Under the pieces are notes generated by a model that worked only from the letters and a program-made list of their open reading frames with translations, was not told the origin of the DNA and ran no database searches. DNA of 64,000 nt from Roridomyces roridus (taxonomy: Eukaryota; Basidiomycota; Agaricomycetes; Agaricales; Mycenaceae): the NCBI GenBank assembly GCA_029378245.1, contig JARKIF010000061.1, forward strand, positions 1 through 64,000, read 5' to 3'. The position numbers and the translations under genes are program-made. Every line of letters starts with the position of its first letter. The first letter of the stretch is position 1. Below, one piece after another: positions 42,951 to 55,064 of this stretch.

Positions 42951-42970
42951 ATGGGTCGCAAGCGACCCAT
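42951..42970. promoter_or_regulatory. Near-perfect 20-bp palindrome in a divergent intergenic region
   Basis: ATGGGTCGC-AA-GCGACCCAT, 9-bp arms around AA. It lies about 200 bp upstream of the Helitron 2 start (minus) and 340 bp upstream of the F-box gene start (plus). It could be a dimeric factor site or a hairpin; no evidence decides. Confidence 0.4.
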
Positions 42971-43306
42971 TCCCATCAAATCTTCGACTATTTGTTCTTG
43001 TTTCTCGCCCAGCTTCACCCTCTGCTCCTCACGTGTTACTGAAGAATTGCTCGCTTCGCTCGCAACAAACAACGTACAAATTACGACTTTTGACTCTTAA
43101 CCACGACGTCCGAGTCTGCCCGCAAGGTCTGCCTCAGTGCCTGTGCCCATCTGCCTTTACATCGGCCTCTACCACCTCGCTTTCAAGATTCTGTTACTCA
43201 TTCCGACCCCATCCGCCGAGACAAAGATCTTTAAATTCAGACTGTACGCATCACTGACTCATTGTGAAAGATTTGCCCGCCGATGCGACTCACAGACTGA
43301 TAGGAT

Positions 43307-46105
43307 ATGCAAACCTTGGAACCACCTGTACCTCTCGCAACAGTCGTGTCATGGGGCAATGAGCTCGCTCCACCTGAAGCTCTTGCCGCTCGCCCATGGA
43401 TCGCAGTGGCCGAGAACGAGCTTTCCTGCATCGAGAGCGAGATCAAAGCCCTAGAGACACGTCGAAAGACTTTGAAGCACCAATTATCCGCCTATCGCGT
43501 GGCTTTTGCACCGCATAAAAAGCTGCCCCCAGAAATCCTTCGCCAAATCATCATTCTATGTGTCGCTGCCGAGTCACGGTACGTCGGCAAGATTCTCAGA
43601 ATATACTTGAATCAGGTCGTGCTCGAGCGCTGGGACGTGCGGTTCACCTTGGGTCGGGTTTGCTCACTGTGAAACCCGGGGCACATGAAAATCATGTCCC
43701 TCGGTACCCCCCAATTCATGTCCGGATTGCCTGAAGATCAAAGTGGAGCGCATCAAAATCACCTCCCTTTCGGTGAAGTACGCAATCTCGATTCATGTGC
43801 GTTTTTGACGTTTTCATGTGCCTTTTTCATATCCTCTTAGCATGGAAATGACCGGCAAAGATGTGAGTCCAATTTCAGTCATGCTGTACGATAATGAATA
43901 TTATTTGCGAGGCACTGAAATTCGGATGGAAACCAGATGGATTTCAAAGTAAATGTATGTGATACAACAACGTGCTACCACCACGCCGCCCAGTCTCGCC
44001 TCCGCCTCCACCCAAGTCACATCCGCATAGTCGGTGTCGATAACGTCGTCGGCTAAAGTTCATCCCATTTAAGTAGAGCATCTCCGGGATATGGCCACGG
44101 AACATACCTCGAGTTGCGACTAGCGGAGCGGGAGGACATCGTAGAGAATGATTCCGAGTGCATCAAGGGGAACGGCAATTAGGCAATGGATGGGGCACGC
44201 ACTAGATGTAAGAGACGGAGCGAGAGCTCCCGGCGTTCCAATCTGCTCCACGGACTTGAGAACTTCTTGAGGGTCATATTCGTAATGGGTCAGAACAGAG
44301 TAAATAAACAGAGTTAGCGACGCAACCGATGCCCGCTGGCCTCATCAGTGAGCCAGGATCTCCGACGCTCGAGCCCTACACCCATTTGTGATGGCCACGG
44401 CGGCTTGGGCTTCAAACCGGTACCTGTCGGTGGCGAGGCTTTGAAACTGGTCCTGAGGTCTACGGTACCATGGAGTGTAGTTGACGGGGCTCCTGACGGA
44501 AAGAGGTCGAAGAGGAGGGCGTTGACGAAGCGGGGGCAAGAGGGACGTGAGGGTTAGGAGGAAGGAGTGGAGCGCTGTGACAAGCGTGACACCACTGACA
44601 TCATCCGCAGCACGCGCTCCACACAAGGAATATTTCGCTTTTCGCAAGCTCGGCTGCCTGTAATATGCCACTCTGGAACGGTATGCTTGTCGGGCATGAG
44701 CAGAATTGCGATAGGCTGAACGAATAACACTCTAGCTCGATCAATGCTCAATTGCATCTTTTGCGTTGATTTTCATGCCCTTCTCGCATGATTTTGGCTT
44801 GACTGTTTCAACACCGGGGTCCCTGAAATTCACCGCCAAGCACATGATTTGGTCCTTGGTGCAGAGTGAGTAAAACTCACCAAATAACGCCTGAATGACC
44901 CGAGATGCATGATCCATTCATTTCAGGCCAGCGGCCCTGATTTTGCGTCTTCATGGCACGGCGACGTGAATTTCATGCGCCGATGTTTTCACAGTGGCTC
45001 TAAATGGCGTTCCATTGTTCTGGGGACGCATGAACTCTGGAACGATGTGTCGATCAGCTTTCCAGTTTCCAAGCCTGGTGGCACGGCTTCACGTCCGCGG
45101 ACATTGAAAATCTTGCGATCCTGGCTGTCCTTCAGTGGCGAGCACCCACTGCGGCTGGATCTCTCTGTGGATTTGGGCAGTCCCAAAAACAATGCCATCC
45201 AACCCATACTCCTTGGCTGCGCACACCGGATTCGATTCCTGACAGTTCACCCGCTCAGTGCTCCATGCGTTCAAGCTCTCCTTGCGTTACCCGCTGGAGA
45301 TATGCGTTGCTTGGAGGAACTCTGGCTGCGAAATTCCAGCTCTTCCGCTTCCCCTCCCACACACCACTCGACCGTCTTCCTTGGTTCAAAACATCTTCGT
45401 CGTGTGACCTTGGATGGTCTCTCCGACGCGACGCTGAAAACCATCGAAATCCCGTGGGGTCAGCTCACGGAGTTGAACCTCGAGCGCAGCGACTTTTCAA
45501 AGACTCGGCTCGAGTCTATCCTTGCTGATTGCTGCGCCCTCACGCACGCAGGGTTCAGTTTACTCCCAAACAAGTTCCCACTCTCCCGGAACATCACTTT
45601 ACCTGCCCTGCGCAGTTTGAAGTTGCATTGCCGAACGCTTGACGATGCGCTCGGATTTCTGCAAAATATCTCCACACCCCATCTGATAGAGAAACTCGCC
45701 CTCGAGTGCGAGGACCTTTCCCAATCCACTCAGTTATCCCCAAACCAATTCCCATTCGTGCGGCGCCTTTCAATTGCAAAATTGGGATACTACAAGCCCA
45801 AGGCTATTGGACCGGCGTACCTACCCTGGCTATTGGCGTGTAACAATGCGGAGGAGATCGTCGTCCCTCAGTGGGTTTTGGGAGCCGCCGCGTCCCAGAT
45901 CTCAGCGGGCTCGCTACTCCCTAATCTCCGACTCCTCGTTGTTCATGCGCAAGATTTTCTCAATGTGCTCCCGATCCTGAAGGCGCGCGTGATGAGTCAA
46001 CAGTGTTCAACCATCACCGAGTTGGGACTCAATGGACAGGTCCGTAGCATGTTGAAGGTGAACGCAGAGACAGTGGAAGGCTTGAACCGCCAGCCCATGC
46101 TGTAG
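43307..46105 (+). pseudogene. F-box-like gene split by a CACTA-type insertion
   Basis: Starts at ATG 43307 (MQTLEPPVPLATVVSWGNEL). Typical layout: a coiled coil before the F-box (AENELSCIESEIKALETRRK), F-box-like LPPEILRQIIILCVAAE, then FTLGRVCS. There a 1,332-bp element with 3-bp target duplication interrupts (43665-44996). Beyond it the gene resumes as KWRSIVLGTHELWNDVSISF with leucine-rich text (FSGEHPLRLDLSVDLGS; LRRVTLDGLSDATLKTIEIP; LTELNLERSDFSKTRLESIL) to stop 46105. Removing the element and one GCT reads VCSKW across the join. As it stands translation ends two codons into the element. A roughly 98% identical 420-bp fragment sits inverted at 63,338-63,757. Confidence 0.75.
43665..44996. 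mobile_element. 1,332-bp non-autonomous CACTA-type element
   Basis: Inverted ends CACTGTGAAACCC (left) and, on the complement of the right end, CACTGTGAAAACA. Similarity continues to GCACATGAAAATCA versus GCGCATGAAATTCA. GCT is duplicated on both sides (43662-43664 and 44997-44999). CACT-type ends plus 3-bp duplication are the marks of CACTA/EnSpm-like transposons, a group that includes fungal Plavaka elements. No transposase-like frame is inside. Confidence 0.8.
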
Positions 46106-46127
46106 TGTTAATGCAAAACAAGCCGTG

Positions 46128-48713
46128 AACACTCCAGCGTGCCAATGCAAAGTTCGTTGAGACTTGTCGGACCACTAAAATTTGGTAGGGGCAGCTCTCC
46201 GGCAGCCCTTCAGTTTGATCGGCACACCGCGGCAGCACATCAGAATTCGATGGTAAACCTATATACTGTTGAAACTGAATAATTTACTGTTTGGCAGACT
46301 TTGGCCTTATCGGGATTGGTAGAAATGATTGATGGCCGTGCCAAAACGTGATATTAATCCCTGAGTGATTTAGAACGGCGGCATGCATCAAGAATGATCC
46401 GGCCATCAAAAAAATCAAAGTTGTAGAGCCGCTCAAGGGCTACAGGAGTTGTCAATAGTGTTTGATATCAAACTGACTGGTTGGCCCGCAAAAGGCAAAA
46501 TACTTTTTCAAACACGAGTCTTTTATATCTAAGTGGTATACTTGTGATGCCCACTGGGTCTCACAACTCCCTACACACTCAATTGTGGTCTTTACTGACC
46601 TTGGGGTGCCGCCATCAGCTCAGGATCTCAGAATCTTTGGCATTTCTGATGGTCTTCCTAATTGGGCCACTACGCCTTTGGCCCAGATAGGCAATTTTCT
46701 GCTTTTGCACTCCCATTGTGCTTGCCTCTTGAAGCCTTGCCTGGTCTTGCAGACAACTATTGTTGCTATAAGCCTTTCACATGGTCTGACAATACCTATC
46801 CTCATATCCGGTGTAGGAACCTGCTGTAAAAGTGCAAATGGTGTGTTTATTTTTGCATGCTTGATATCATTTCCATTCTGTCTTGCAATTGTGTGATCTG
46901 TGGTCAAAACATGCTCTGGTACCACATAGGATACTAGATCTGAGATATCGGCCTGGATGTGACCCTTGGGAGAGTAATCTAAGTGAATGAGATAAAAGGT
47001 AGATCTAGGTGTAGGTATTGATAGTGGCACTGGATAACCCGATCTTTGGTGCCCCAAGGAATGAGTATATATTCTGAATGGAGTCTGAAGTCCCATTGTA
47101 TAAAGCTGCTCAATGGGCTAGGGGAAAGGGACATATGCCACTAGAGAAGGTGTTCCTTGTAATGCTCAGGCTCTTCAATTTTCTTCCTTGGGCAAACTAT
47201 AAAATACAGATTCTATTACCTTCATGAAGCCTGTAGAAGCAAAGACTAGTTGAATATCTTCTCAGAAGGGCAAGTTATATGCACAGAGATTTTCCAATCA
47301 TTCTGCTAATAGGGAACCAATGGTGTTGAATCTGGCCCATTGGAAGTGACCAGTATGGAGAGGGAACTCAAGGGGTCCATAAAATGTCATTGATCTTGAG
47401 GATTGGTACAGAATCCATGGAGTTCTGTTCAAGACCTCTACTGGCCATTTGACCAAATTCTTGCCCTTCAATGCGGACAGACCTCAACTCAACCAGAGGA
47501 ATATTGCAAGAACCTTTACATATATGAGTAGAGGGAGTAATCATAAGATGTTCCATATAGTTTTGAACCTCTCAATGCAGATACATGGCTCTCTAGGTGC
47601 AGAATAAGAGGGATCAGCTGAAAATGATTGCACTCAGATCTCAGGTCTTTGCCCATATTTTGGGTAGTTTCTTGCATCCATTAGATTCTAATGGCAAGGG
47701 TCATGTCCACTGTGGTGTTGGAACCAGTGTAGTGGCTACCTGTATTGAGAACTGGGGTCCAGCTACTGCTCCCAGAGTTCAGCCATAATCTCTCTGAGAT
47801 CATGGTCCTTAGTTGAACCATGTTCAAATATGGGCTACTGTAGGTTAGGATCAGACTTTGAACACACAGATCACACATCTGGTCAAGAATAGCAGTCACT
47901 ACCAAGGAATCAATGTTTTGAATCATTGAGTAGTTGCCCCTCTTAGAGAGCATAAATGGCTGGTGTAAAGACATGTGGCCCATCTGAAGGAGTGCTAGAG
48001 TAAGTATACAGAGACTCAAAGGATCTGAATGGAGGCATCACAGCATATGGAGGCTACAAAAAAGGGATGTGCGTGCCGGGATTTGAACTCCAGACCGTTG
48101 CAAAATGAATGACTAACCCATAGGTTGTTAAGAAACACAGATACCAATACACTAGACAACTATGATAACTGTTGCATACAGGGCTATTCGATGCAAGGGC
48201 CCCACATGTTGTACCTCTCTTAACCCTGTCCTGTGCCGTGTGCCCCAAAAATCTTCATCAAAACACCCTAAGAAGTGGCCCACACATTTTGAACCATATA
48301 GTAAAAGGGGTTTCACATTCTTGAAGCCGGGGCTTGGAAAGTATTTTGCATTTCCTGAACCAGCCAAGCTTTTTGGGCTAGTACTATATAGGGTGAATCT
48401 GTAGCTAGAAATTTGCTCTACAACTTTGATTTTTTGATCCTGTATCGTTTTTTGATCCATGCCGGGGGTGTTCACCGATTGATAAAGGTATCAATGATTC
48501 CTTGGGTTGTTCTGATGGCATGAATCAATGTTTATGGTTATCACATCTGCCATCAGCTATTTTCTCCATTTCCAACGGATATGTGCTTGCCATCAAACTC
48601 AACACTAACCGAGGGATGCCGGCGTCACCCAACACCTGCCGGGGAGCTGGCCCTACTAAATTTCAGTGGGCCGACAAGTCTCAGTGAACTTTGCATTGGC
48701 ACACTGGAGTGTT
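46128..48713. mobile_element. 2,586-bp element with long inverted ends
   Basis: Left end AACACTCCAGCGTGCCAATG runs into CAAAGTTC...ACTTGTCGG...CTCTCCGGCAG. The right end is its inverted, diverged partner (CTGCCGGGGAGCTGG...CTGGAGTGTT). A second matching pair lies inside (ATCAAAAAAATCAAAGTTGT at about 46,407 and its inverse at about 48,418), so the arms are about 300 bp with gaps. The interior is AT-richer, has no intact gene and contains tracts similar to the repeats at 54-55 and 62-63 kb. It begins 23 bp after the stop of the F-box gene. No clear target duplication. Confidence 0.65.
48066..48158 (-). ncRNA. tRNA-like sequence or SINE-like fragment with pol III terminator
   Basis: On the minus strand GTCTAGTGTATTGGTATC resembles a tRNA D-arm/A-box. 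About 50 nt on, GAGTTCAAATCCCGG resembles the T-arm/B-box, and TTTTTT follows (complement of 48059-48064). The stems are imperfect and no anticodon can be assigned, so it is a decayed tRNA or tRNA-derived SINE inside the 2.6-kb element. Confidence 0.45.
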
Positions 48714-49208
48714 ATCGACTTACTTTGCATTGGGACCACTGCTACGGGTGGAACCGCTTGATGGAGGTTGGGGTTTTTGTCTGCGACGGCGACTTCTTCG
48801 AGCTGTGCGAGAGTGGGACTCGCGGAGAGGTCCGGGTTCGATCCTTCATATGTTTAATTCATTGGCTCACAATATTCACGGCAGATTGAACGTCATGCTC
48901 GTGAACGCGTCACGAGACGAGAGGGTCTCCTTGCAATGGGGCGTTAATTTCATAGCTGGGATCTCGATAGTTTTGATCACATAGCAAGTACTTATGACGC
49001 TAGGTGTTCCGAAGCGTCTCCGAGTTGTTCAAGATTAGCACAGGAACCGAATCATATTGGAATCATGATCTTGATGCTTGTCGGTGACTCTCTTTCTCCC
49101 ACCACCACGTCCCAGCTAACGCGCTAGAAAAGGTAGGCTCTGAGGCGTCGCCGTTGAATCGAAAGCACTTATCTGGATTACTAGTTGAATCCACCCGCAC
49201 GAAACAGG
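48714..49208. other. Upstream region of the TPR gene
   Basis: No gene supported. An open stretch (CDGDFFELCESGTRGEVRVR, about 48,780-48,840) may be coding relic. No TATA or CCAAT stands out before 49209. Confidence 0.35.
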
Positions 49209-51516
49209 ATGTTCGGCCTGTTCAAAGAGACGTTCAAAGTGATAGGTGATTTTTCGTCTCGTTCGACGATTCCGAGCGGATGCTGAGTTCTGCGACCTCC
49301 CAGAGGAAGCCATCGTCCAAATCTCCGAACCCCTCCTCGGTCCCAAAGCCTCCAACAAGAGACGCGCGGTAGAATTGCACAAACAAGCTGTAGTGCTCTC
49401 GAATGCTGGCCGCCGCGAAGAAGCCTTGGGCCTCAACACCGAGGCGGTCCCGCTCCTCAGAACTCTAGCTCCGGGGCATGCAGGGTTCACCCGAATCCTG
49501 GCACGGACGCTGGCGAATATTGGTGTGGACTCGTGGGCGCTTGGCCGGCGCGGGGACGCGGTGCGGATGTACATCGAGTCTGCTCAGCTGCTGCGCGTGT
49601 TGGTCAAGACGGATCCGGAGGCCACAAGCCATTTGGACAAGGCATTAGTCCGACTGGGCTTTGCGTTGAAGGAGGTGGGTCGGCTGGACGAGGCGATCTG
49701 CACGTACGAAGAGCTCGTTCAACTTCGTTGTGGCCACATTCTTGGGGAAAGGGATGTACCCAAGCCGAGTGAAAACCTTTGTGCGGCGTTGGATGCATTG
49801 TGCGCTACGCTCAAGGCTGCCGGCCGCTCCAAAGATTCATTGCGTACCCACGAGGAGGTCGTCAAAGTTCGTGGCCAACTTGCAGCCAACGACCCCGCAG
49901 CCGTCAAAAAGCTAGCATTCGCAGTGACCGACTATGGTGTTGCTCTGAACAGGGAGGGGCAAGCCGAAGAGGCTGTTCGTCACGGCGAGGAAAGTGTGCG
50001 GCTGCTTCGCAAACTTGCAGAGGCCGAGTCGGATCCAGCTCTCACGGGTTACCTCGCCGTCGCACTTCACGACCTCGCCGCGCACCTCAAGGCTGCCGGA
50101 CGCGATGAAGAGGCACTGAAAGTGAGCCAAGAGGCGCTCGACATCCGCCGTGAACGAGTCAAGACCTGCCCGGGTCCAACGGCCATCGTCGACCTCGCCA
50201 CATCGCTCCACAATTTGAGCGGCCATTTACGAGCTGTCCATCGCAAGGCGGACGCCATCCCGGCAATCCAAGAAGCCGTCGATCTGCGTCGCAGTCTCGC
50301 AGAAAAGGACCCAAAAGTCGAACCGGTTCTTGCATCCTCGCTCTATTTCCTCAGTCAGTATCTCGCCGAGGCACAGCGTCACGACGATGCCTTGCGCGCC
50401 CACGGAGAGTCGGTCCAGTTGCGTCGAAAGCTCGCTGCGCAGGATCTCCAAACAAGCAACTTGATACTGTTCTCAGTGTCGTTGAAAACTCACGGCAAGA
50501 TGTTCAAGCAGGCTGGCCGGTACGCCGATGCGCTGGATGCAAACGGCGAGGCAGTGGCTCTCCTCTCAACGCTTTCGGAGGCAGACCCGGAGAACATACA
50601 GGTGGTACAAGAACTCGCTGGGTCGCTGAAACAGCTTGCCGTGATGCTCAGCGTGGCGGGTCGTCTTGATGACGCGTCGGAAACCGGGCAACGAGCAACT
50701 GAGCTGCTTCGTTCACTCGCCGAAAAGGACGATTCCGACGTCGGTGCCACCATTGCTTTCGCCTTCTCGCTTTATTACCTGGGGATATACCTCAGAGATT
50801 CCGGGCACCACGAAGCGGCATTACGCGCTGACGAGGAAGCAGACAATTTGCGCTCCTCGAGCAAGATCCCAGAGACGGATCTCACCGCTGCGCTGGGTGT
50901 GTTCCTCGCCCTGAACGGTTTCTTCATAGATCTCAGGCTGCTTGACCGCCACGAGGAGGCGATCCGATTCGCGGAGGAGCTGGTAACGCTCGGTCGTAAG
51001 CTCGCAGAGACGGAACCCTCGGTGAAGGACGACCTTCCTCGCATGCTCGCACGGTACGGGACGCAGCTTATGAAGGTCCGCCGGTATGAAGATGCGTTGC
51101 CTGTTTGCAAAGAAGTGGTCGACCTGCGCCGCGCAGAGATGACGGCCGACTCGAGCTCCGTCGAGGAACTCGTGACTGCCTTGTCCTCTCTCGCAAGCGT
51201 TCTCCAGGCACTTGGGCATCATGAAGAAGCGATACGTCTCGCTGAAGAGCAGGTAGACCTTTGCCGGCAGGAGGTAGCCAAGGATCTGTCCTCCAGCGAG
51301 GAGCTTGCCGATGCACTAGAGTCGTTAGGTGTGCATCTCAATCAGCTATATGACCGAGCCAACGATGCGGTCTGTCTACAAGAAGAAGCCGTCGAATTGC
51401 GACGTCAGCTCCCCGGGACGAGAGACTCCATAACTCCACTATCTCTCGCCCAAACCCTCGGGAACCTGGGGGTATCGCTGAGAGCGGTGATACGACTGCG
51501 TATTTCGCACGCGTGA
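49209..51516 (+). CDS. Tetratricopeptide-repeat protein
   Basis: Two exons: 49209-49245 (MFGLFKETFKVI) and 49304-51516, joined by a 58-nt GT-AG intron that completes the GAG codon of EEAIVQISEPLLG. The product is 749 aa, mostly kinesin-light-chain-style TPR units of about 42-48 residues with the signature LGxxLxxxGRxEEAL: AGRREEALGLNTEAVPLLRT, VGRLDEAICTYEELVQLR, AGRDEEALKVSQEALDIRR, AGRYADALDANGEAVALL, LDRHEEAIRFAEELV, LGHHEEAIRLAEEQV and others. Such repeats form protein-binding superhelices. In fungi they often follow NB-ARC or NACHT domains, but none is joined here. No disruptions seen. Downstream is LTR-retrotransposon sequence. Confidence 0.82.
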
Positions 51517-51559
51517 AATCTGGCTAATTAGCTGTTTTGGTGCGCACACCAATGCCTCT

Positions 51560-53908
51560 GTCAGGTGATATACAATAAGGGATAGGACCGAGCTCCGTGT
51601 CGCTATTCGTGTATTAATGAGACAAGTACAAGTCGTCAGTACACTACGCTTGGCTATTCGTTCAAGTGGTCGGTTGTAGTGACTCCAATAGGCGGTTCGC
51701 GGGGACTACTACTTGTGGAGATACCATACCCAAGGAGATATACCAAGCCCAGGTGTATTCAGAAATGAGCTAGACTAGCTATAGAGCAAAGACGAAGGTT
51801 GCGCGGACGCGCAGTACTATCATGACAAGGTTCGCGGAGTACCTCGCGGACCGGTATAAGTCTATATATATGTATACAAACAGAGTGGCTCGCGTAGGCG
51901 AGTTGGAGGAAATACTACCATTCGTTCCGGTATTGCAGAGACACCCAGAAAAGAGATGACAAGTGGGCGAGTCGAACTCGCGCAGGCACACTAGTATGAT
52001 CGAGAACTGATCCGAGTACGATCATGATCATGAAAAGCGGCGGAGTCGCGGCAGACGATCAGAGCGATGATCGCGTCTGACAGAATATGCCAGGAGTAAG
52101 CTCTGGATGACGAAGATGGCGGACCGAGGTTATTTATGGACCTGGGTCGAGGGCTGTAGTCATAATGGGAGCTGGCTCAGCAAGAGAGTGTAATGAAACG
52201 ACGGAATCAAATTACCAGGCCAATCGGCTCGAATGCCAAGGCGGCATGACCACCGATCAGACGGGCCAAGCAGCAACATAAGCAACAGGACCATGCGAAG
52301 CGGTTCGAGGGGATGTAATATAGGTGACAGGGCACCTAGGGTTATAGGGAAAGTACGGAAATAGGGATGGCAGGCGCGTAATAGTAGTTATATCATCAGA
52401 CCAGTAGGGAGTAGTATATAAGGCCTGTAGATCCCGCCCTTGCAGCATTGCATTGTACGCCTTCTTGCCTAGACATTGGGTCGAAGCTTGATCTGTGGTT
52501 ATAGTGCAGTCTTGTGACTTCCGCGGAGATTTGTTGTATCATTTCTCTTAGCTTAGACGCAATATCAAAGGCACCCGAGCTCTGGTTCAACTTGGGTCAG
52601 CTATAGTAACATACTTAAGGGGTAGTGGGTTGCCCTCTGTGCTATAGTTCCTCTTCGTGTTGTATCGAAGTTGTATTGGTGTTTGGATATTGTGTGTTTC
52701 GGTCAATAAAATATAAAACCTTTTAACATCGTAACCTCGTGTTCGTTGTGAGCAGTCTACAAACCAGTCAAGAGATTCCTCTTAGTTCAAAAGACATTGA
52801 ACTTGGTGTGAAACCTCGAGAGCCAACCTACAAGCTTCCGAGAACCAAACCGCGGAGTATCAGTCTTATCTGTATACTTCAGACGACCCCGAACTCAACC
52901 GTTAGGTGTCAGCGTGCTAGTCAAGGAATTGTGTGTGTGTTGTGTGTGTTTTGTGGTTAGTGTGTTGTGGAGTTGTATCGCTTCGCGGTCTACCTCTAGG
53001 ACATTACCTACTCGAGCTATCTACTATACACTAGTGCGTGTGACGCTGCGTATCATCTGGAGCCCACCGCGAGGGGTCAATTTTGATATTTCGCATCAAC
53101 GAAGCTTAACAAAGTCGAATCTTGAGATTCCAAACAAGTCTACTTGTTTAGATCCGAGAAGAAAACTGAAGCCGGTTTAACAAAGCAAATCATTTCGAGC
53201 ATACCTTAGGCAAACTGTCTTTCGGAGTACCCTCTCAGAAACAGTCCGCCGCGCAGAAAAGCCTTGTACCCGAGGCATCTGCAACCCAGTCCCAGAACAA
53301 GATCACTAGGACTACCAAAAACTCTCAAGCAGCAGCCGCAGGCTCAGCTAGAGGAACCCCTTCGCAGCGAAACGCTACACCCGTGGTCAGAGGAAGAGCA
53401 GCAGCTTCAACCCGAGTCCAAGAACGAGTATCAGCCAACGCCGCGGATCAACAAAAGAAAGTCGCTCAAAGAACGAGAAGTCTTTCAAACAGTGCAATCG
53501 AGCTTGTCGCGAATTCGAACCCGCAGCTTCAAACTCAAACTCCGTTTAATCCAGTAAACAGACAAACAACCATGTCGATGGATAAAACAAAATTTCCGTC
53601 GCCTTTTGGTGGCAGAGCATTGCATTTCAAGGCAGATGAACCCCATATGTTGGGGTGGTATTTAGACAATGTCGAGGAGCTTTGCACGGCGTACCATGCA
53701 AAGACAGATGATGAAAAGAAATGGGTGGCGATCCGATATGCAGCCCCAGAACTTCAACGAGAATGGGTCAACTTGGAAAGATACAAGGATGGCACCTACG
53801 AAGAGTTCGTGAAGGAGTTGTACATGAATTATCCCGAAGCCAAGAAGGCTGAGAAGGGATCCGTCATGCTACTAGACAAACCTACAAGACCAAGAGCATG
53901 TTTAACCT
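51560..53908 (+). mobile_element. Truncated LTR retrotransposon (LTR/leader plus gag start)
   Basis: Between the TPR gene and a repeat block lies about 1.6 kb of non-coding sequence with an AATAAA-like signal near 52,705, then a gag-like frame that stops abruptly. Only one LTR-like region is present, so its ends cannot be verified. No protease, reverse transcriptase or integrase is found. A B-box-like GAGTTCGACTCGCC occurs on the minus strand at about 51,966-51,982; a chance match or captured tRNA tail cannot be told apart. Confidence 0.5.
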
Positions 53909-53910
53909 GA
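53572..53910 (+). pseudogene. Ty3/gypsy-type gag fragment
   Basis: From MSMDKTKFPSPFGG the frame gives a gag-like helical domain: MLGWYLDNVEELCTAYHAK, DDEKKWVAIRYAAPELQREW and YEEFVKELYMNYPEAKKAEK. An open, alanine/serine-rich extension without ATG precedes it from about 53,172. The gag pattern (W..L..D..K......Y......W...Y..E...YP.A...) is familiar from Agaricomycete Ty3/gypsy elements. The frame ends at RACLT, where the sequence switches to the repeat family at 53,905 onward, so the 3' part was lost by insertion or rearrangement. Confidence 0.55.
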
Positions 53911-54242
53911 ACATCCTCCATTTCATGTTTGTGGTATACTACATTATCTCTAGGCAGGGTGATGATACAAACAGGGTAAGAGAGCATCCTGGAACTCAAA
54001 GTTCAGTTAGAGGCCAGGATACCTACTAAGAATACAGCAGGAAGCTGAGATATGTATGTGATCAAATTTGGATCATTCCCTTGATACTGGCTCCCAGGTG
54101 GAGTTTCAGCTTCTGGGGATATGAAAAATGGATTCCCCTTGAAAAACTGGTCCAGAATATGTATTCATTGTCCCAGGCTGGTTGAGATTTGCAGGTGCAC
54201 TGGTTGAGCCCGAGAGCAAGTTGAGTAGCATATATGCACACC
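53905..54242. repeat. Outer extension of the left repeat copy
   Basis: Continues the minus-strand open frame of the repeat unit beyond the paired 818 bp (after ...EHSTLSGVHICYSTCSRAQP). It therefore belongs to the same element family, but it has no partner at the right copy, which is cut at 63337. Confidence 0.5.
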
Positions 54243-55060
54243 ACTCAAAGTGGAGTGTTCATCATACAAATGTTCATAACTCAACAACCAATGAGGCAAC
54301 CCATGTGAAACTATATATATTCTGAATCCTCTGAGACGGGAGAGTTCATTAGAGCCCACCATCAGCCCATTTGACCAACCCCTTGACCTGTAATTCATTG
54401 ATCACTCTCAGGTTGATCTCCTTTATTCAAGGAATTACAGGACTCAAAGTGTGATCTTGTATGGTAGGAATGGCTGTCTGGGATACCTGAGCAATATAAG
54501 ACAAGCTGACAACCCAGGGACATCCTGAGTCTGAGGAATGGGACTGTATCACTGTCAGAGGAAAACTCACTCTAATCAGTAGTTTTGATCCCAGGCTACT
54601 CCAGATTTGCACCATTTCGGGCTTATAAAGTCTGAAACAAAATTTAGAAGTCCTTTACAGATTATCCTCTCAAGGAGAAAGGGCCTCAAACCAGCAATTG
54701 ATCTCCAATCAACCCTGGTGTCTCTCAACCATATTGTGGCATAGACCCCAGTAACAAGCTTTCAAGGAGACCAAGGACAAAGCATGAGCAGGCCCACATG
54801 ATTCCCAGCCAGAATGGATCGCAAATAGCCATGAAATACCGGGGACTTCCCCTGCCCAACAAACACTGATGTATCAGCCTGGCATTGCTGACCTATGGGC
54901 ATTTGGGGCTTGTAAATGACATTAATACACCCATAGAACCTCTCCTGACATTGGCTGCTGTACAGGGTTGCATGGAGTAGGTGCATTGGGCAAAACTTCC
55001 TTTTTGGGCCACTTGGAGTAGTGGTCCCAAATAGGACTCGGCATCAAAAGGGTCTGATCA
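54243..55060 (-). repeat. Left arm of an 818-bp identical inverted repeat
   Basis: Reading the complement from TGATCAGACC inward to CCACTTTGAGT outward, I found no mismatch to 62520-63337. Three short open frames are identical in both arms. The inner end is the palindrome TGATCA. Its family resembles the interior of the 46.1-48.7 kb element (for example GGTCAAATGG tracts). Confidence 0.85.
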
Positions 55061-55064
55061 TTTG

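Noticed and set aside
43585..43621. GTACGT...AATCAG as an intron in the split F-box gene
   Set aside because: Only 37 nt, shorter than any other intron here, and the frame stays open if it is kept as coding sequence.
48832..48845. GGGTTCGATCC as another B-box
   Set aside because: No A-box at the right distance and no T-run follows; it lies in a coding-like stretch.
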